Source: JALYXV01 sp963791545 (GTDB lineage Bacteria; Actinomycetota; Acidimicrobiia; Acidimicrobiales; Palsa-688). Taken from it: 64,000 nt of DNA. The position numbers were made by a program, and so were the translations under genes. The stretch is from contig CAWBSR010000018.1 of NCBI GenBank assembly GCA_963791545.1, forward strand, positions 62,001-126,000. The letters are read 5' to 3'. Under the pieces are notes generated by a model. It saw only the letters and a list, made by a program, of their open reading frames with translations. It did no database searches and was not told the origin of the DNA. Position 1 is the stretch's first letter. Each line of letters begins with the position of its first letter. Shown piece after piece: positions 1-9,082 of the stretch.

Positions 1-1928
1 CCGGCCAGGCGCCTTTCGTGGAGCTTCCCGTCGGGGCGACCGAGGATCGCCTGGTCGGGACCTTGGACCTGTCAGCGCTGCTGACGGCGGGGGAGCGCCA
101 TTTCCAGCCCGGCTTGCTGGCAGCGGCCCATGGCGGGGTCCTCTACGTCGACGAGGTCAACCTGTTGCCCGATCACCTGGTTGACGTGCTCCTCGATGTC
201 GCGGCCAGTGGAGTCAACCGGGTCGAACGCGAGGGGGTGTCGCACACCCACGCCAGCCGTTTCGTCCTGGTTGGTTCCATGAATCCGGAGGAGGGGGACC
301 TGCGACCCCAGCTGCTGGATCGCTTCGGCCTGGCGGTCGAGGTACGGGCCCCTGTCGATCCCGTGGTGCGGGCCGAGGCGGTCCGCCGCCGGCTGGCCTT
401 CGACGCCGACCCGACCGGCACGGCCGCGGAATGGGCGGCGGCCGAGGCGGGGCTGGCGGACCGGTTGGCGACCGCTTCCGCGACCCCGGCGGAGTTGCCG
501 GCGCCGCTGGTCGAGCAGGTGAGCCGGCTGTGCGCGGCGGTGGAAGCGCAGGGCCTGCGGGCCGACCTGACGATCTGCCGGGCGGCGGCGGCGCTGGCCC
601 GCTTCGAGGGCCGCTCGGTGGTGACGACTGACGACGTGCGCCGGGTGGCGCCCCTGGCGTTGGCCCATCGCCGGCGGCGGGGCCCGTTCGACACCCCGGG
701 AATCAGTGACGACGAGTTGCAAGCGGCACTGGAGGCGGCCGAGCCGGGCCGGGGCGGTGGCGGCGGCGGGGAGGCGGGCGGCCCGGCCGGTGAGGGATCG
801 TCGGGAGACGAGTCGGGAGACGAGGCGTCAGGGGGCGAGGAGCGGGATGGGCCAGACGCGGCGGGCGAGGCTGCCGGAGGTGGTGCGGGAGACGCTGTGG
901 GAGCTGGTGCGGGCAATGGGGGGGGCGGCCGGGAGCGGGTCGCGGCGCCGGGCGATCCGACCGCGGTGGTGCGGCTGACCACGCCGGGCAGCCGGGTTTC
1001 GGCGACCACGACCGCTCCCGCGGCTGGGAGGCGCAGCGGCGCCGACGGTCCCCGAGGGCGGTTGGTGGCCGACCGGGCCCCGGATGGGCCGATCGGGTCG
1101 CTGGCGGTGGGCGCCACGGTCCGGGCGGCGGCGGCCCGTCGTGCCCAGGCGGGCGAGACCGCGGCCGGCGGTAGCACGGTCCCCCGGGTCGTGGCAGCCG
1201 ACCTCCGGGAGGCGGTACGCGAGCAACGGACAGGCAATCTCATCGTGCTGGCGGTGGATGCATCGGGGTCCATGGGCGCCGACAGCCGCATGGAGGCGGC
1301 CAAGGGCGCCGTGCTCAGCCTGCTCTTGGACGCCTATCAACGGCGCGACAAGGTGGCTCTGGTCACCTTCCGGGGCCACGACGCCCAGGTGGTGCTGCGG
1401 CCCACGAGCAGCGTGGAAGTGGCCCGGGCCCGGTTGGCGGAGCTGCCGACAGGTGGTCGGACCCCGTTGGCGGCGGGGATCCGAGCCGCGCTGGACGTGG
1501 CGATCGCCCCCTCGACGAGCGCCGGGGCCGGGGCGTACCGGCCCCTGCTGGTGGTGGTCACCGACGGGCGGGCGACATGGGGCGGACCAGAGGGCGGCGG
1601 CGGCAGTCCGGGAGGTGGTTGCGGTCCGGGGGGCGGTGGCGGCGGCGGTGCTGGCGGCGGCGGGCCCCGCGGTGGTGCTGGCGGCGGCTGCGTACCGGAG
1701 GGCGTTTGGGGCGACGGCGATCCCGTGGTCGCCGCTCACCAAGCCGCCGACGCCGTGCGCCGCAAGGGGGTCGCGGCAGTTGTGGTCGACGCCGAGGACG
1801 GCCCGGTGCGGTTGGGTTTAGCGGGAGACCTGGCCCGTACCATGAATGCCCGCTACCTGACCCTGCCGGAGCTGTCGGCCGGGACGCTCGACGCCGCGGT
1901 CCGGGCCAGTTGGGCGACCGACGGCTGA
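1..1928 (+). CDS. Mg/Co-chelatase AAA+/VWA subunit (ChlI/ChlD type), 5' end missing
   Basis: ATPase and integrin-like subunit of a metal-chelatase complex that drives Mg2+ or Co2+ insertion into a tetrapyrrole ring. The reading frame is open to the window edge, and the GTG at 18 falls inside the conserved VELPVGATEDRL stretch, so the real start is upstream. Visible in order: the Walker B segment LYVDEVNLLP (about residue 42 from that GTG), the arginine-finger region LLDRFGL, the AAA lid, a long Gly/Asp/Glu-rich linker (about residues 245-300), and a C-terminal VWA domain with the MIDAS motif DASGS near residue 414. A Gly-rich insert of about 40 residues holding two cysteines interrupts the VWA domain (nt 1590-1710). 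Mg-chelatase and cobaltochelatase assignments cannot be separated without the upstream genes. Confidence 0.85.
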   Translation, partial: GQAPFVELPVGATEDRLVGTLDLSALLTAGERHFQPGLLAAAHGGVLYVDEVNLLPDHLVDVLLDVAASGVNRVEREGVSHTHASRFVLVGSMNPEEGDLRPQLLDRFGLAVEVRAPVDPVVRAEAVRRRLAFDADPTGTAAEWAAAEAGLADRLATASATPAELPAPLVEQVSRLCAAVEAQGLRADLTICRAAAALARFEGRSVVTTDDVRRVAPLALAHRRRRGPFDTPGISDDELQAALEAAEPGRGGGGGGEAGGPAGEGSSGDESGDEASGGEERDGPDAAGEAAGGGAGDAVGAGAGNGGGGRERVAAPGDPTAVVRLTTPGSRVSATTTAPAAGRRSGADGPRGRLVADRAPDGPIGSLAVGATVRAAAARRAQAGETAAGGSTVPRVVAADLREAVREQRTGNLIVLAVDASGSMGADSRMEAAKGAVLSLLLDAYQRRDKVALVTFRGHDAQVVLRPTSSVEVARARLAELPTGGRTPLAAGIRAALDVAIAPSTSAGAGAYRPLLVVVTDGRATWGGPEGGGGSPGGGCGPGGGGGGGAGGGGPRGGAGGGCVPEGVWGDGDPVVAAHQAADAVRRKGVAAVVVDAEDGPVRLGLAGDLARTMNARYLTLPELSAGTLDAAVRASWATDG

Positions 1929-1993
1929 CGGGGCGGCCAGGACCGGGTCAGTCTCGATTGACGGCCCGGCGACAGCGCGACGGCAGATCGCGG

Positions 1994-3460
1994 TTAGCCG
2001 CGTCCCGACCGGGTGGGCCGATCGGACCCCGAAGAGCGGCCGGGACGACTGGGGCGGGCCGGTCGCGACGCCGGAGCCGCTCCGGACCAACCGCCGGACC
2101 AACCGCCGGCGCGAGTGCGGGACTTGGCGCTTCCGCCACCGCCGCCACTGCCGCCACCGGTGCCGCCGCCGGCCGATGGCCGGCGAGCGGTCCCGTGCAG
2201 GCTGCGAGCCGGGGCGGCGTTGAAGCCCCCACCGGGGATGCCCGAGCGGACGGGACGGACTGACGGCGCGTGCGGGCGGGTCCACTCCGGGGCCGCTTCG
2301 AATCCGAGGGTCCGAGACGGCTTGAAGGTGCCCGACGGAGTCCCGACCGCGCCCATCTCAGGGCGGTCGATGGCTCGGGGCAGGTTCAGCTTGGCCTGCA
2401 GTTTCTTGATGTCGCCGGCCTGGGACGCGGTAACCAGGGAAACCACGAGCCCCGACGCGCCCGCTCGTCCGGTGCGGCCGGAACGGTGGACGTAGGCCTT
2501 CTCGTCCTCGGCGGGGTCGTAGTTCACGACGCAGGCGACGGCATCGACGTGGATACCCCGCGCCGCGATGTCGGTGGCCACCAGCGCCTGGACCCGGCCG
2601 GCCTGGAACGACGCCAGGGCTCGCTCCCGCTGCGCCTGGCTGCGGTCGCCGTGGATGGCGGCCGCGTCCACGCCCGCCTGGTTGAGCTTGTCGGTCAGGC
2701 GGTCGGCGCCGCGCTTGGTGCGGCAGAAGACGATGGTCGGCCAGTGGGCGTGGACGAGTTGGGCCGTGAGCGCGGTCCGGTCGGACCCGTCGGCCCACCA
2801 GAAGACGTGGCGGTTGCTCGGCGAGTCGGTGATCGGCTCGGCCTCCACGGTGATGGCATTGGTCTGGTAACGCTTGGTGAGCTGCGCCGCGTCGCCGTCC
2901 AAGGTGGCCGAGAACAGCATCGTCTGGCGCTCACCCTTGATCTGATCGAGTAGCCGCCGCACCTGCGGTAGGAAGCCCATGTCGGCCATCCGGTCGGCTT
3001 CGTCGATCACCACGTGGGACACCTCGCTGAGGTCGACCTCACCGCGCTCGGCCAGGTCGGCCAGGCGGCCCGGGCAGGCCACCGCGATGTCGAGACCCTT
3101 GCGCAGGGCTCGCACCTGGGGGCCAAAGCCGACGCCGCCATAGAACGAGGCGACCGATGGCCCGCTGCGCCCTGCCAGCAGGAGGAGCTCCTGGGTTACC
3201 TGGGCCGCCAGTTCCCGGGTGGGAACAAGGACGAGGCCCTTGGGGCGACGGGGTCGGCCGCGCCCGACCATCATGACCAACGGGATCCCGAAGGCGATGG
3301 TCTTGCCGGACCCGGTCGGGGCCCGGCCGCAGACATCGCGGCCCGCCAGCGCCAGCGGCAGGGCCGCGGCTTGGATGGGAAAGGGCTCGGTGATGCCGCG
3401 TTGGGTCAGGCTTTCCGCGATGGCACGCGGGACGCCGAGGTCGGTGAACGTTGCTGACAT
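1994..3460 (-). CDS. DEAD-box ATP-dependent RNA helicase (RhlE-like)
   Basis: RNA helicase acting in RNA remodelling, ribosome assembly or decay. The start is taken at ATG 3460 because family homology begins there (MSATFTDLG); the frame is open further upstream, but that part looks non-coding. Motifs in order: Q motif ITEPFPIQ (about 23-30), Walker A APTGSGKT (about 47-54), DEAD box VIDEADRM, SAT motif LFSATL, and the helicase C-terminal motifs DIAARGIHV and HRSGRTGRAG. After about residue 390 the tail becomes rich in Gly, Ser, Arg and Pro, a typical RNA-binding extension. It converges on the chelatase gene and diverges from the P-type ATPase. Confidence 0.93.
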   Translation of the reverse strand: MSATFTDLGVPRAIAESLTQRGITEPFPIQAAALPLALAGRDVCGRAPTGSGKTIAFGIPLVMMVGRGRPRRPKGLVLVPTRELAAQVTQELLLLAGRSGPSVASFYGGVGFGPQVRALRKGLDIAVACPGRLADLAERGEVDLSEVSHVVIDEADRMADMGFLPQVRRLLDQIKGERQTMLFSATLDGDAAQLTKRYQTNAITVEAEPITDSPSNRHVFWWADGSDRTALTAQLVHAHWPTIVFCRTKRGADRLTDKLNQAGVDAAAIHGDRSQAQRERALASFQAGRVQALVATDIAARGIHVDAVACVVNYDPAEDEKAYVHRSGRTGRAGASGLVVSLVTASQAGDIKKLQAKLNLPRAIDRPEMGAVGTPSGTFKPSRTLGFEAAPEWTRPHAPSVRPVRSGIPGGGFNAAPARSLHGTARRPSAGGGTGGGSGGGGGSAKSRTRAGGWSGGWSGAAPASRPARPSRPGRSSGSDRPTRSGRG

Positions 3461-3706
3461 GAAGTTGACTCCAGCCGGCCAGATGCCGGGTATTTCAGGG
3501 GGCGCGACAGACCCGGTGGGCTTCCCCGGGCAGTCAGGCCGCCGCAGATCGCATCGCTGGCGACCGGGAAGGTTCGGTCGGGAAACGGGAACGCTCCCGG
3601 AACACGACCCGCCGGCGCAACCCGGCTGCCCGGCAACAAGTGCCGAGCCAGCGCTGCCCACTCTACCGGGGATCGCGCCACCGCCACGCCGGGCGGCAAA
3701 CTCGAG

Positions 3707-6187
3707 GTGGTCTGGCCACCCGAATGGCAACGACTACCGTCGGCCGTCGTGGCCCCCCCGCCCGCCGCTGCTGACGCTGGCGCCGCGTCGGGCACCGCCG
3801 CTCCGGCGGCGGCCGCCGCGGGCCGTACCCCGGCCCCGGAACGACCGCCTACCGCCGACGGGGGCCTGACCGGCGCCGAGGTCGCCCAGCGGGTCGCCGA
3901 CGGGCTGGACAACACCGCCGGCCGCAGCTCCAGCCGCTCCTTGGGCGACATCGTCCGGGCCAACGTCGTCACCCCGTTCAACGCCCTGCTCGGAACCCTG
4001 GCCCTCCTGGTCTTGGTGACAGGGGCCATCGGAGACGCCCTGTTCGGCCTCATCCTGGTTGCCAACTCGGGCATCGGCATCGTCCAGGAGGTCCGGGCCA
4101 AACGGACCCTCGACAAGCTGGCCGTCCTCAGCGACCCCCGGGCCCGCGTGGTGCGGGACGCCGCGGTGACCGAGCTGGCCGTCGACGATCTGGTCCTCGA
4201 CGACCTCGTAGATCTGATCCCGGGCGACCAGGTGCCCGCCGATTGCCGGCTCCGCCAGGTCGACGGCCTCGAGGTCGATGAGTCCTTGCTGACCGGTGAG
4301 TCGGACCCGGTGGCCAAGCGGGTCGGGGACCAGGTCCTGTCGGGGAGCAACGTGGTGGCCGGCTCGGGCCGGGCCCAGGTGATCGCGGTGGGCCCCGACG
4401 CCTTCGCCAACCGCCTCGCCGACGAGGCCCGCCGCTTCAGCTTGACCCAGTCGGAACTGGCCGAGGGCATCAACCGCATCCTCAAATACGTCGCCATCGC
4501 CCTGGTGATCGTGGGGCCCATCCTGTTCGTCAGCCAGTCCGGCACCACCTCCAACTGGCGTGAGGCGGTGCGGGGCGCAGTGGCGGGCCTGGTGGGAATG
4601 GTTCCCGAGGGCCTGGTCCTCCTGACCAGCGTCACTTTCTTCGCGGCCGCCCTGACCCTCGCCCGTCGCCGGGTCCTGGTGCGGGAGCTCCCGGCGGTCG
4701 AAGGGCTGGCCCGGGTCGACATGCTGTGCCTCGACAAAACGGGGACGCTCACCGAGGGCCAGATCGAGTTCTCCGGCGTGGAACCGTGCCGCGCCGGCGA
4801 GTCCGAGCTCGACCACGCCCTGGCTGCCCTGGCCTGGCAAGTGGCGGGCAATGCGACCATGGTCGCCCTCCGGGAGGTCTTTCCGACACCACCGGGCTGG
4901 GAAAAGGTGGCCGCGGTGGTGTTCTCGTCGGAGCGCAAATGGAGCGCCACCTCCTTCAAGGGACATGGCACCTGGGTGCTGGGGGCCCCGGAAATTCTCC
5001 TCGGCAGCGTCGCCGAGGCGCCCGGGGACGGCGCGGTCCGGAAACGGGTGGCCGCGCTGGCTGCCGAGGGCACCCGGACCCTGCTCCTGGCCCGCACCGA
5101 TGTCGCCTTGGGGCCCACCCCCGTGCTCCCCGCCGGTCTCGTCCCGGCGTCGCTGGTGATTTTCGAAGAGCGGGTCCGGGCCGACGCCGCGGCCACCCTG
5201 GGCTATTTCACCGCTCAGGGAGTGGGGCTCAAGATCATCTCCGGGGACAACCCGGCCACCGTCGGCGCCATCGCCCGCAAGGTCAACCTTCCCGACCAAG
5301 CCGGCGGAGCCCAGGCGGTGGACGCTCGCTCCCTGCCGGCCGACCAGGCCGACCTGGCGGCGCTGCTCAGCGCCCATTCGGTCTTCGGCCGGGTGACCCC
5401 GCAACAGAAACGGGCGATCGTCAAGGGCCTCCAGTCGAACGGCTGCACGGTCGCCATGACCGGCGATGGTGTCAACGACGCCCTGGCCCTGAAGGATGCC
5501 GACATCGGCGTGGCCATGGGTTCGGGGAGCCCGGCCACCCGGGCGGTGGCGCAACTTGTCCTGCTGGACAGCGAATTCGCGGTCCTCCCGGGGGTGGTCG
5601 CGGAAGGTCGCCGGGTCATCGCCAATGTCGAGCGGGTAGCCAACCTGTTCCTCACCAAGAACGTAACCTCGCTGGTCCTGGCGCTGGCGGTGGCCGTCGC
5701 CGGGTGGCCCTTCCCGTTCCTGCCGCGTCACCTGACGCTGGTCAGCACGGTCGTCATCGGGGTGCCCGGGTTCTTCCTGGCCCTGGGACCGAGCAATCAG
5801 CGTTTTGTCCCCGGTTTCGTGGGTCGGGTCCTCAAGTTCGCCATCCCCTCGGGGGTGATCGCGGCGGTGGCGGTGTTCGTCGCCTACGGGCTGGCTCGGA
5901 CGGCCAACAACAGCCCCCAGCAGGCCAAGACGGCCGCCACCATCGTCCTGTTCGGGGTGTCCTTGTGGGTGCTGGCCATCCAGGCCCGCCCCATGAGCCC
6001 CTGGAAAACGGCGCTGGTCGCCGCCATGGCGGGACTGGGGGGGCTCGCTTTCGCAGTCCCATTAGGGCGGCAGTTCTACGACCTGCACCTGCCCTCGGCG
6101 CTGATCGGCCTCGAGGCGCTCGCCCTGGCCGCCGGAGCGGGGGTGCTGTTGGAGCTGATCTGTCGCTGGACCGTTCCCTCCCGGTAG
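3707..6187 (+). CDS. Cation-transporting P-type ATPase, CtpE-like
   Basis: Membrane pump that uses ATP through a phosphoaspartate intermediate. Motifs: actuator LLTGESDP, PEGL in the membrane helix (GMVPEGLVLL), phosphorylation site LCLDKTGTLT, hinge MTGDGVNDALALKDADIGVAMG, and several C-terminal membrane helices. The PEGL motif and overall length (about 810-826 residues) match the mycobacterial CtpE group, where CtpE is linked to calcium uptake; the ion here is inferred. The start is uncertain: GTG 3707 gives the longest form, GTG 3749 drops a weak Pro/Ala-rich leader, and neither has a clear ribosome site. The next gene starts 9 nt after the stop, so co-transcription is likely. Confidence 0.88.
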   Translation: MVWPPEWQRLPSAVVAPPPAAADAGAASGTAAPAAAAAGRTPAPERPPTADGGLTGAEVAQRVADGLDNTAGRSSSRSLGDIVRANVVTPFNALLGTLALLVLVTGAIGDALFGLILVANSGIGIVQEVRAKRTLDKLAVLSDPRARVVRDAAVTELAVDDLVLDDLVDLIPGDQVPADCRLRQVDGLEVDESLLTGESDPVAKRVGDQVLSGSNVVAGSGRAQVIAVGPDAFANRLADEARRFSLTQSELAEGINRILKYVAIALVIVGPILFVSQSGTTSNWREAVRGAVAGLVGMVPEGLVLLTSVTFFAAALTLARRRVLVRELPAVEGLARVDMLCLDKTGTLTEGQIEFSGVEPCRAGESELDHALAALAWQVAGNATMVALREVFPTPPGWEKVAAVVFSSERKWSATSFKGHGTWVLGAPEILLGSVAEAPGDGAVRKRVAALAAEGTRTLLLARTDVALGPTPVLPAGLVPASLVIFEERVRADAAATLGYFTAQGVGLKIISGDNPATVGAIARKVNLPDQAGGAQAVDARSLPADQADLAALLSAHSVFGRVTPQQKRAIVKGLQSNGCTVAMTGDGVNDALALKDADIGVAMGSGSPATRAVAQLVLLDSEFAVLPGVVAEGRRVIANVERVANLFLTKNVTSLVLALAVAVAGWPFPFLPRHLTLVSTVVIGVPGFFLALGPSNQRFVPGFVGRVLKFAIPSGVIAAVAVFVAYGLARTANNSPQQAKTAATIVLFGVSLWVLAIQARPMSPWKTALVAAMAGLGGLAFAVPLGRQFYDLHLPSALIGLEALALAAGAGVLLELICRWTVPSR

Positions 6188-6196
6188 CTTCGCCCG

Positions 6197-6898
6197 ATGG
6201 TGCGCCTGGTGCTGTGGGACGTCGACGGAACCCTGATCCATACCAACGGCATCGGCTCTGAGGTGTTCGACCGGGCCTTTGTGGAGGTCTTGGGCCGGGC
6301 CTCGATGGCGCCGATCAACACCCTGGTTCGTCTGAGCGGCAAGACCGATCCCCAGATCGCGCTCGAATACCTGCAGCTGATGGACATCGAAGACGCGGCA
6401 AGCCACCTGCCGCGGGTGCTGGAGCGGCTGGCCGCGGAGCTGGCGGCCGCCGCCGACGCCCTGGCCCAAGGTGGCGGCTCCCTTCCGGGCATCCCCGAGC
6501 TCCTCGCCCGGCTGGCGGCTACCGAGGGCGTCCACCAGACCCTGCTCACCGGCAACCTGGCTGCCAACGCGGCCGTCAAGGTCGCCGCCTTCGGCCTCGA
6601 GCGATGGCTGGACCTCGATATCGGTGCCTACGGCAGCGACCACGCGGATCGCCGGGAGCTGGTACCAATCGCCCTGGAACGCGTCCGGCGCCTACGAGGC
6701 GTCGAGATCGGCCCCGACGAGACCTGGGTCATTGGCGACACAGAACGTGATCTGGCCTGTGCCCAGGCGGCGGGTGCCCACTGCCTCCTGGTGGCGACGG
6801 GGGGATCGACCGTCGCCGACCTGGCGCCGCTGGGGGCCGACGCCCTCCGGGCCGATCTGTCCGACGTGGACGCCGTCTTGCAGCTACTTCTGGCCTGA
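6197..6898 (+). CDS. HAD-family hydrolase (phosphoglycolate phosphatase-like)
   Basis: Probable small-molecule phosphatase of the haloacid dehalogenase superfamily. Motif I is DVDGT at residues 8-12; motif II is LLTGN in the middle; motifs III/IV end with VIGDTERDLACAQAAG. Helical cap residues lie between motifs I and II. It follows the P-type ATPase by 9 nt in the same direction. Its last 15 nt overlap the end of the convergent nitrate reductase gene. The substrate cannot be told from sequence. Confidence 0.88.
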   Translation: MVRLVLWDVDGTLIHTNGIGSEVFDRAFVEVLGRASMAPINTLVRLSGKTDPQIALEYLQLMDIEDAASHLPRVLERLAAELAAAADALAQGGGSLPGIPELLARLAATEGVHQTLLTGNLAANAAVKVAAFGLERWLDLDIGAYGSDHADRRELVPIALERVRRLRGVEIGPDETWVIGDTERDLACAQAAGAHCLLVATGGSTVADLAPLGADALRADLSDVDAVLQLLLA

Positions 6899-9082
6899 CC
6901 GGGTCCGGTCGATGCGCACCGCGCACTGCTTGTAGTTGGGCTCCCGGGAGATCGGGTCGTACTCGTCGCGGGTGAGCCGGTTGACGCACTGTTCGTCGTA
7001 GTGAAAGGGGACGAACACCTCGCCGGGCCGGACAGTGGCGGTGACCCGCACCGCCAGGTCCTCCACCGCCCCCCGGACCGAACTGACCCGGACCCGGTCG
7101 CCCGAGGCCAGCCCCAGGCGGCCGGCGTCGGCGGGGTTGACCTCGACCCACGCGGCGGGCGCCATCTCCTCCAGGATCCCGACCCGTCCCGTCTTGGTTC
7201 TGGTGTGCCAGTGCTCCACCGTGCGTCCGGTGTTGAGGAGGAGGGGAAAATTCCCGCCCGGCGGCTCGGACATCGTCTGCGGGGAGACGCAGCGGAGCTG
7301 GGCCCGGCCCGAGGCGGTAGGAAAGCGGCCGTCGGAATACAGGCGGGCGGTCCCGCCGGGCGCCTCCATCCCCGCCGGGCATGGCCACTGCACCCCGCCC
7401 GCGGTGTCGATCCGGTCGTAGGTGATGCCGCTGTAGTCGCACAGCCGGCCCGCCGAAACCCGGGCCCAGTCGGCGAAGGCATCCTCGGGGCCCTGCCACC
7501 CGGCGAACAGCTCCTGGCGGACGCCCAGGCGGTCGGCCACCGCCAGGAAGATGTCGAAATCCGATCGGGCCTGGCCGGGGGGGTCGACCGCCCGGCGCAC
7601 TCGGCAGACCCGGCGTTCGGAGTTGGTGTAGGTCCCGTCCTTTTCGCCCCAGATGGCGGCAGGCAGGACCACATGGGCCAGGGCGGTGGTCGGGGTCTCA
7701 AACCCGTCCTGGACCACCAGCAGGTCGAGGCCGGCCAGCGCCGCCTCCAGCCGGCCCCGATTGGGGAAGGACACCGGCGGGTTGGTGGCGATGATCCACA
7801 GGCCCCGGATGGTCCCGTCCAAGATGCCATCGATGATGTCGGGATAGGCCCGGCCCCGCTCGGTAGGGATCCGCTCGACGGGGAGGTCCCACAGCGCCGC
7901 CAACTCGGCCCGGTCACCGGCGTGGTCGAAGCGGCGATAGCCCGGGAGTGACGCCGTCCCGCCCGCTTCGCGCGTCCCCATGGCATTGCACTGCCCGGTG
8001 ATGGAGAACGGCGCCGCCCCGGGCCGGCCGATGTTGCCGGTGATCAGGCACAAGTCGTTGAGCAGGGTCACAGTGTCGGTGCCCTGCACGGAATGGTTGA
8101 CGCCCATCGTCCACCCGACGAATCCCCGTTGGGCCCGGCCGAAGGCCAGCGCTGCCTCACGGAGGAGGGATTCGGCGATGCCGCACTCGACCGCCGCCGC
8201 CGCCACATCGACCGCCGCCAGGTGGGCGGCCAGCTCCGGAAATCCGTCGGTGTGGGCGTCCACGTAGGCGGCGTCGACCAATCCGGCGTCGAAGATCACC
8301 TTCATCATGGCGTTGAGGAGGACGACGTCGCTGCGGGGTCGGATGGCCAGGTGCAGGTCGGCGACCATGGCCGTCTTGGTCACTCTCGGGTCGACGACGA
8401 TGACCGTCGCCGCCTGGTTGGCCAAGACCCGGGGGGCGAGCAGGGGATGGTTGTCGGCGATATTGGCGCCCACCAGGAGGATGCAGTCGGCTTCCTCCAG
8501 GTCGGCGTAGGCGCCGGGCGGCCCGTCGCTGCCGAAGCTGGACTTGTAGCCCGATACCGCCGACGACATGCACAAGGTGGTGTTGCCGTCGTAGTGGCGC
8601 ACCCCGAGACCCAGGCGGGCCAGCTTCCCGAGGGCGTAGAACTCCTCGGTCACCAACTGCCCGGTGCTCAAGATGGCCACCGCGTCGGGACCGTGCCGGG
8701 CCACGATGTCCCCGAAACCGCCGACCAGACGGTCGAGGGCGTCGTCCCACGAGGCAGAGACATGGGGTCCCGAGGCGCCGGAGCGGACCAGTGGGACATG
8801 CAGGCGGCCCCCGGCGGCCAGAGTGTGGTGTTCGGAGAGGCCCTTAGGGCACAGGCGGCCCTGGTTGACGGGATGGTCGGGATCGCCCCGTACCGCCACC
8901 GCCGCCCCTTCCCGGACGCCGATGAGCATGCCGCAGCCGACCGAGCAATACCCGCAGGTCGTCCGCACCCACCGATCCGGCAGGCGGGACTCGGAGACCA
9001 CCCCGAATCGGTCGTCGGTCCCGTACTGGTAGTCCCCGGCGTGGGTTCCGAGGCCGAGCCACGAGAGGGGCCGGCGGCTCAT
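6884..9082 (-). CDS. nasA: Assimilatory-type nitrate reductase, molybdopterin catalytic subunit
   Basis: Mo-bis-MGD enzyme reducing nitrate to nitrite. The start at ATG 9082 overlaps the previous stop as ATGA. An N-terminal [4Fe-4S] motif (TTCGYCSVGCG) is followed by GRLCPKG, the molybdopterin oxidoreductase core and the C-terminal dinucleotide-binding domain (LLLNTGRTVEHWHT). At 732 residues it has the NasA/NarB/NasC size, without the C-terminal [2Fe-2S] extension of some NasA proteins. No Tat signal is visible, so it is probably cytoplasmic. It is the last gene of the narK-nirB-nirD-FeS/anchor-nasA operon. Electron supply probably comes from the fused FeS/anchor protein encoded just upstream. 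Confidence 0.93.
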   Translation of the reverse strand: MSRRPLSWLGLGTHAGDYQYGTDDRFGVVSESRLPDRWVRTTCGYCSVGCGMLIGVREGAAVAVRGDPDHPVNQGRLCPKGLSEHHTLAAGGRLHVPLVRSGASGPHVSASWDDALDRLVGGFGDIVARHGPDAVAILSTGQLVTEEFYALGKLARLGLGVRHYDGNTTLCMSSAVSGYKSSFGSDGPPGAYADLEEADCILLVGANIADNHPLLAPRVLANQAATVIVVDPRVTKTAMVADLHLAIRPRSDVVLLNAMMKVIFDAGLVDAAYVDAHTDGFPELAAHLAAVDVAAAAVECGIAESLLREAALAFGRAQRGFVGWTMGVNHSVQGTDTVTLLNDLCLITGNIGRPGAAPFSITGQCNAMGTREAGGTASLPGYRRFDHAGDRAELAALWDLPVERIPTERGRAYPDIIDGILDGTIRGLWIIATNPPVSFPNRGRLEAALAGLDLLVVQDGFETPTTALAHVVLPAAIWGEKDGTYTNSERRVCRVRRAVDPPGQARSDFDIFLAVADRLGVRQELFAGWQGPEDAFADWARVSAGRLCDYSGITYDRIDTAGGVQWPCPAGMEAPGGTARLYSDGRFPTASGRAQLRCVSPQTMSEPPGGNFPLLLNTGRTVEHWHTRTKTGRVGILEEMAPAAWVEVNPADAGRLGLASGDRVRVSSVRGAVEDLAVRVTATVRPGEVFVPFHYDEQCVNRLTRDEYDPISREPNYKQCAVRIDRTRSGQK

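Noticed and set aside
3406..5196. Long open frame opposite the P-type ATPase gene
   Set aside because: Composition is Arg/Ser/Thr-rich and without family motifs; it is the shadow of a high-GC gene with clear motifs on the other strand.
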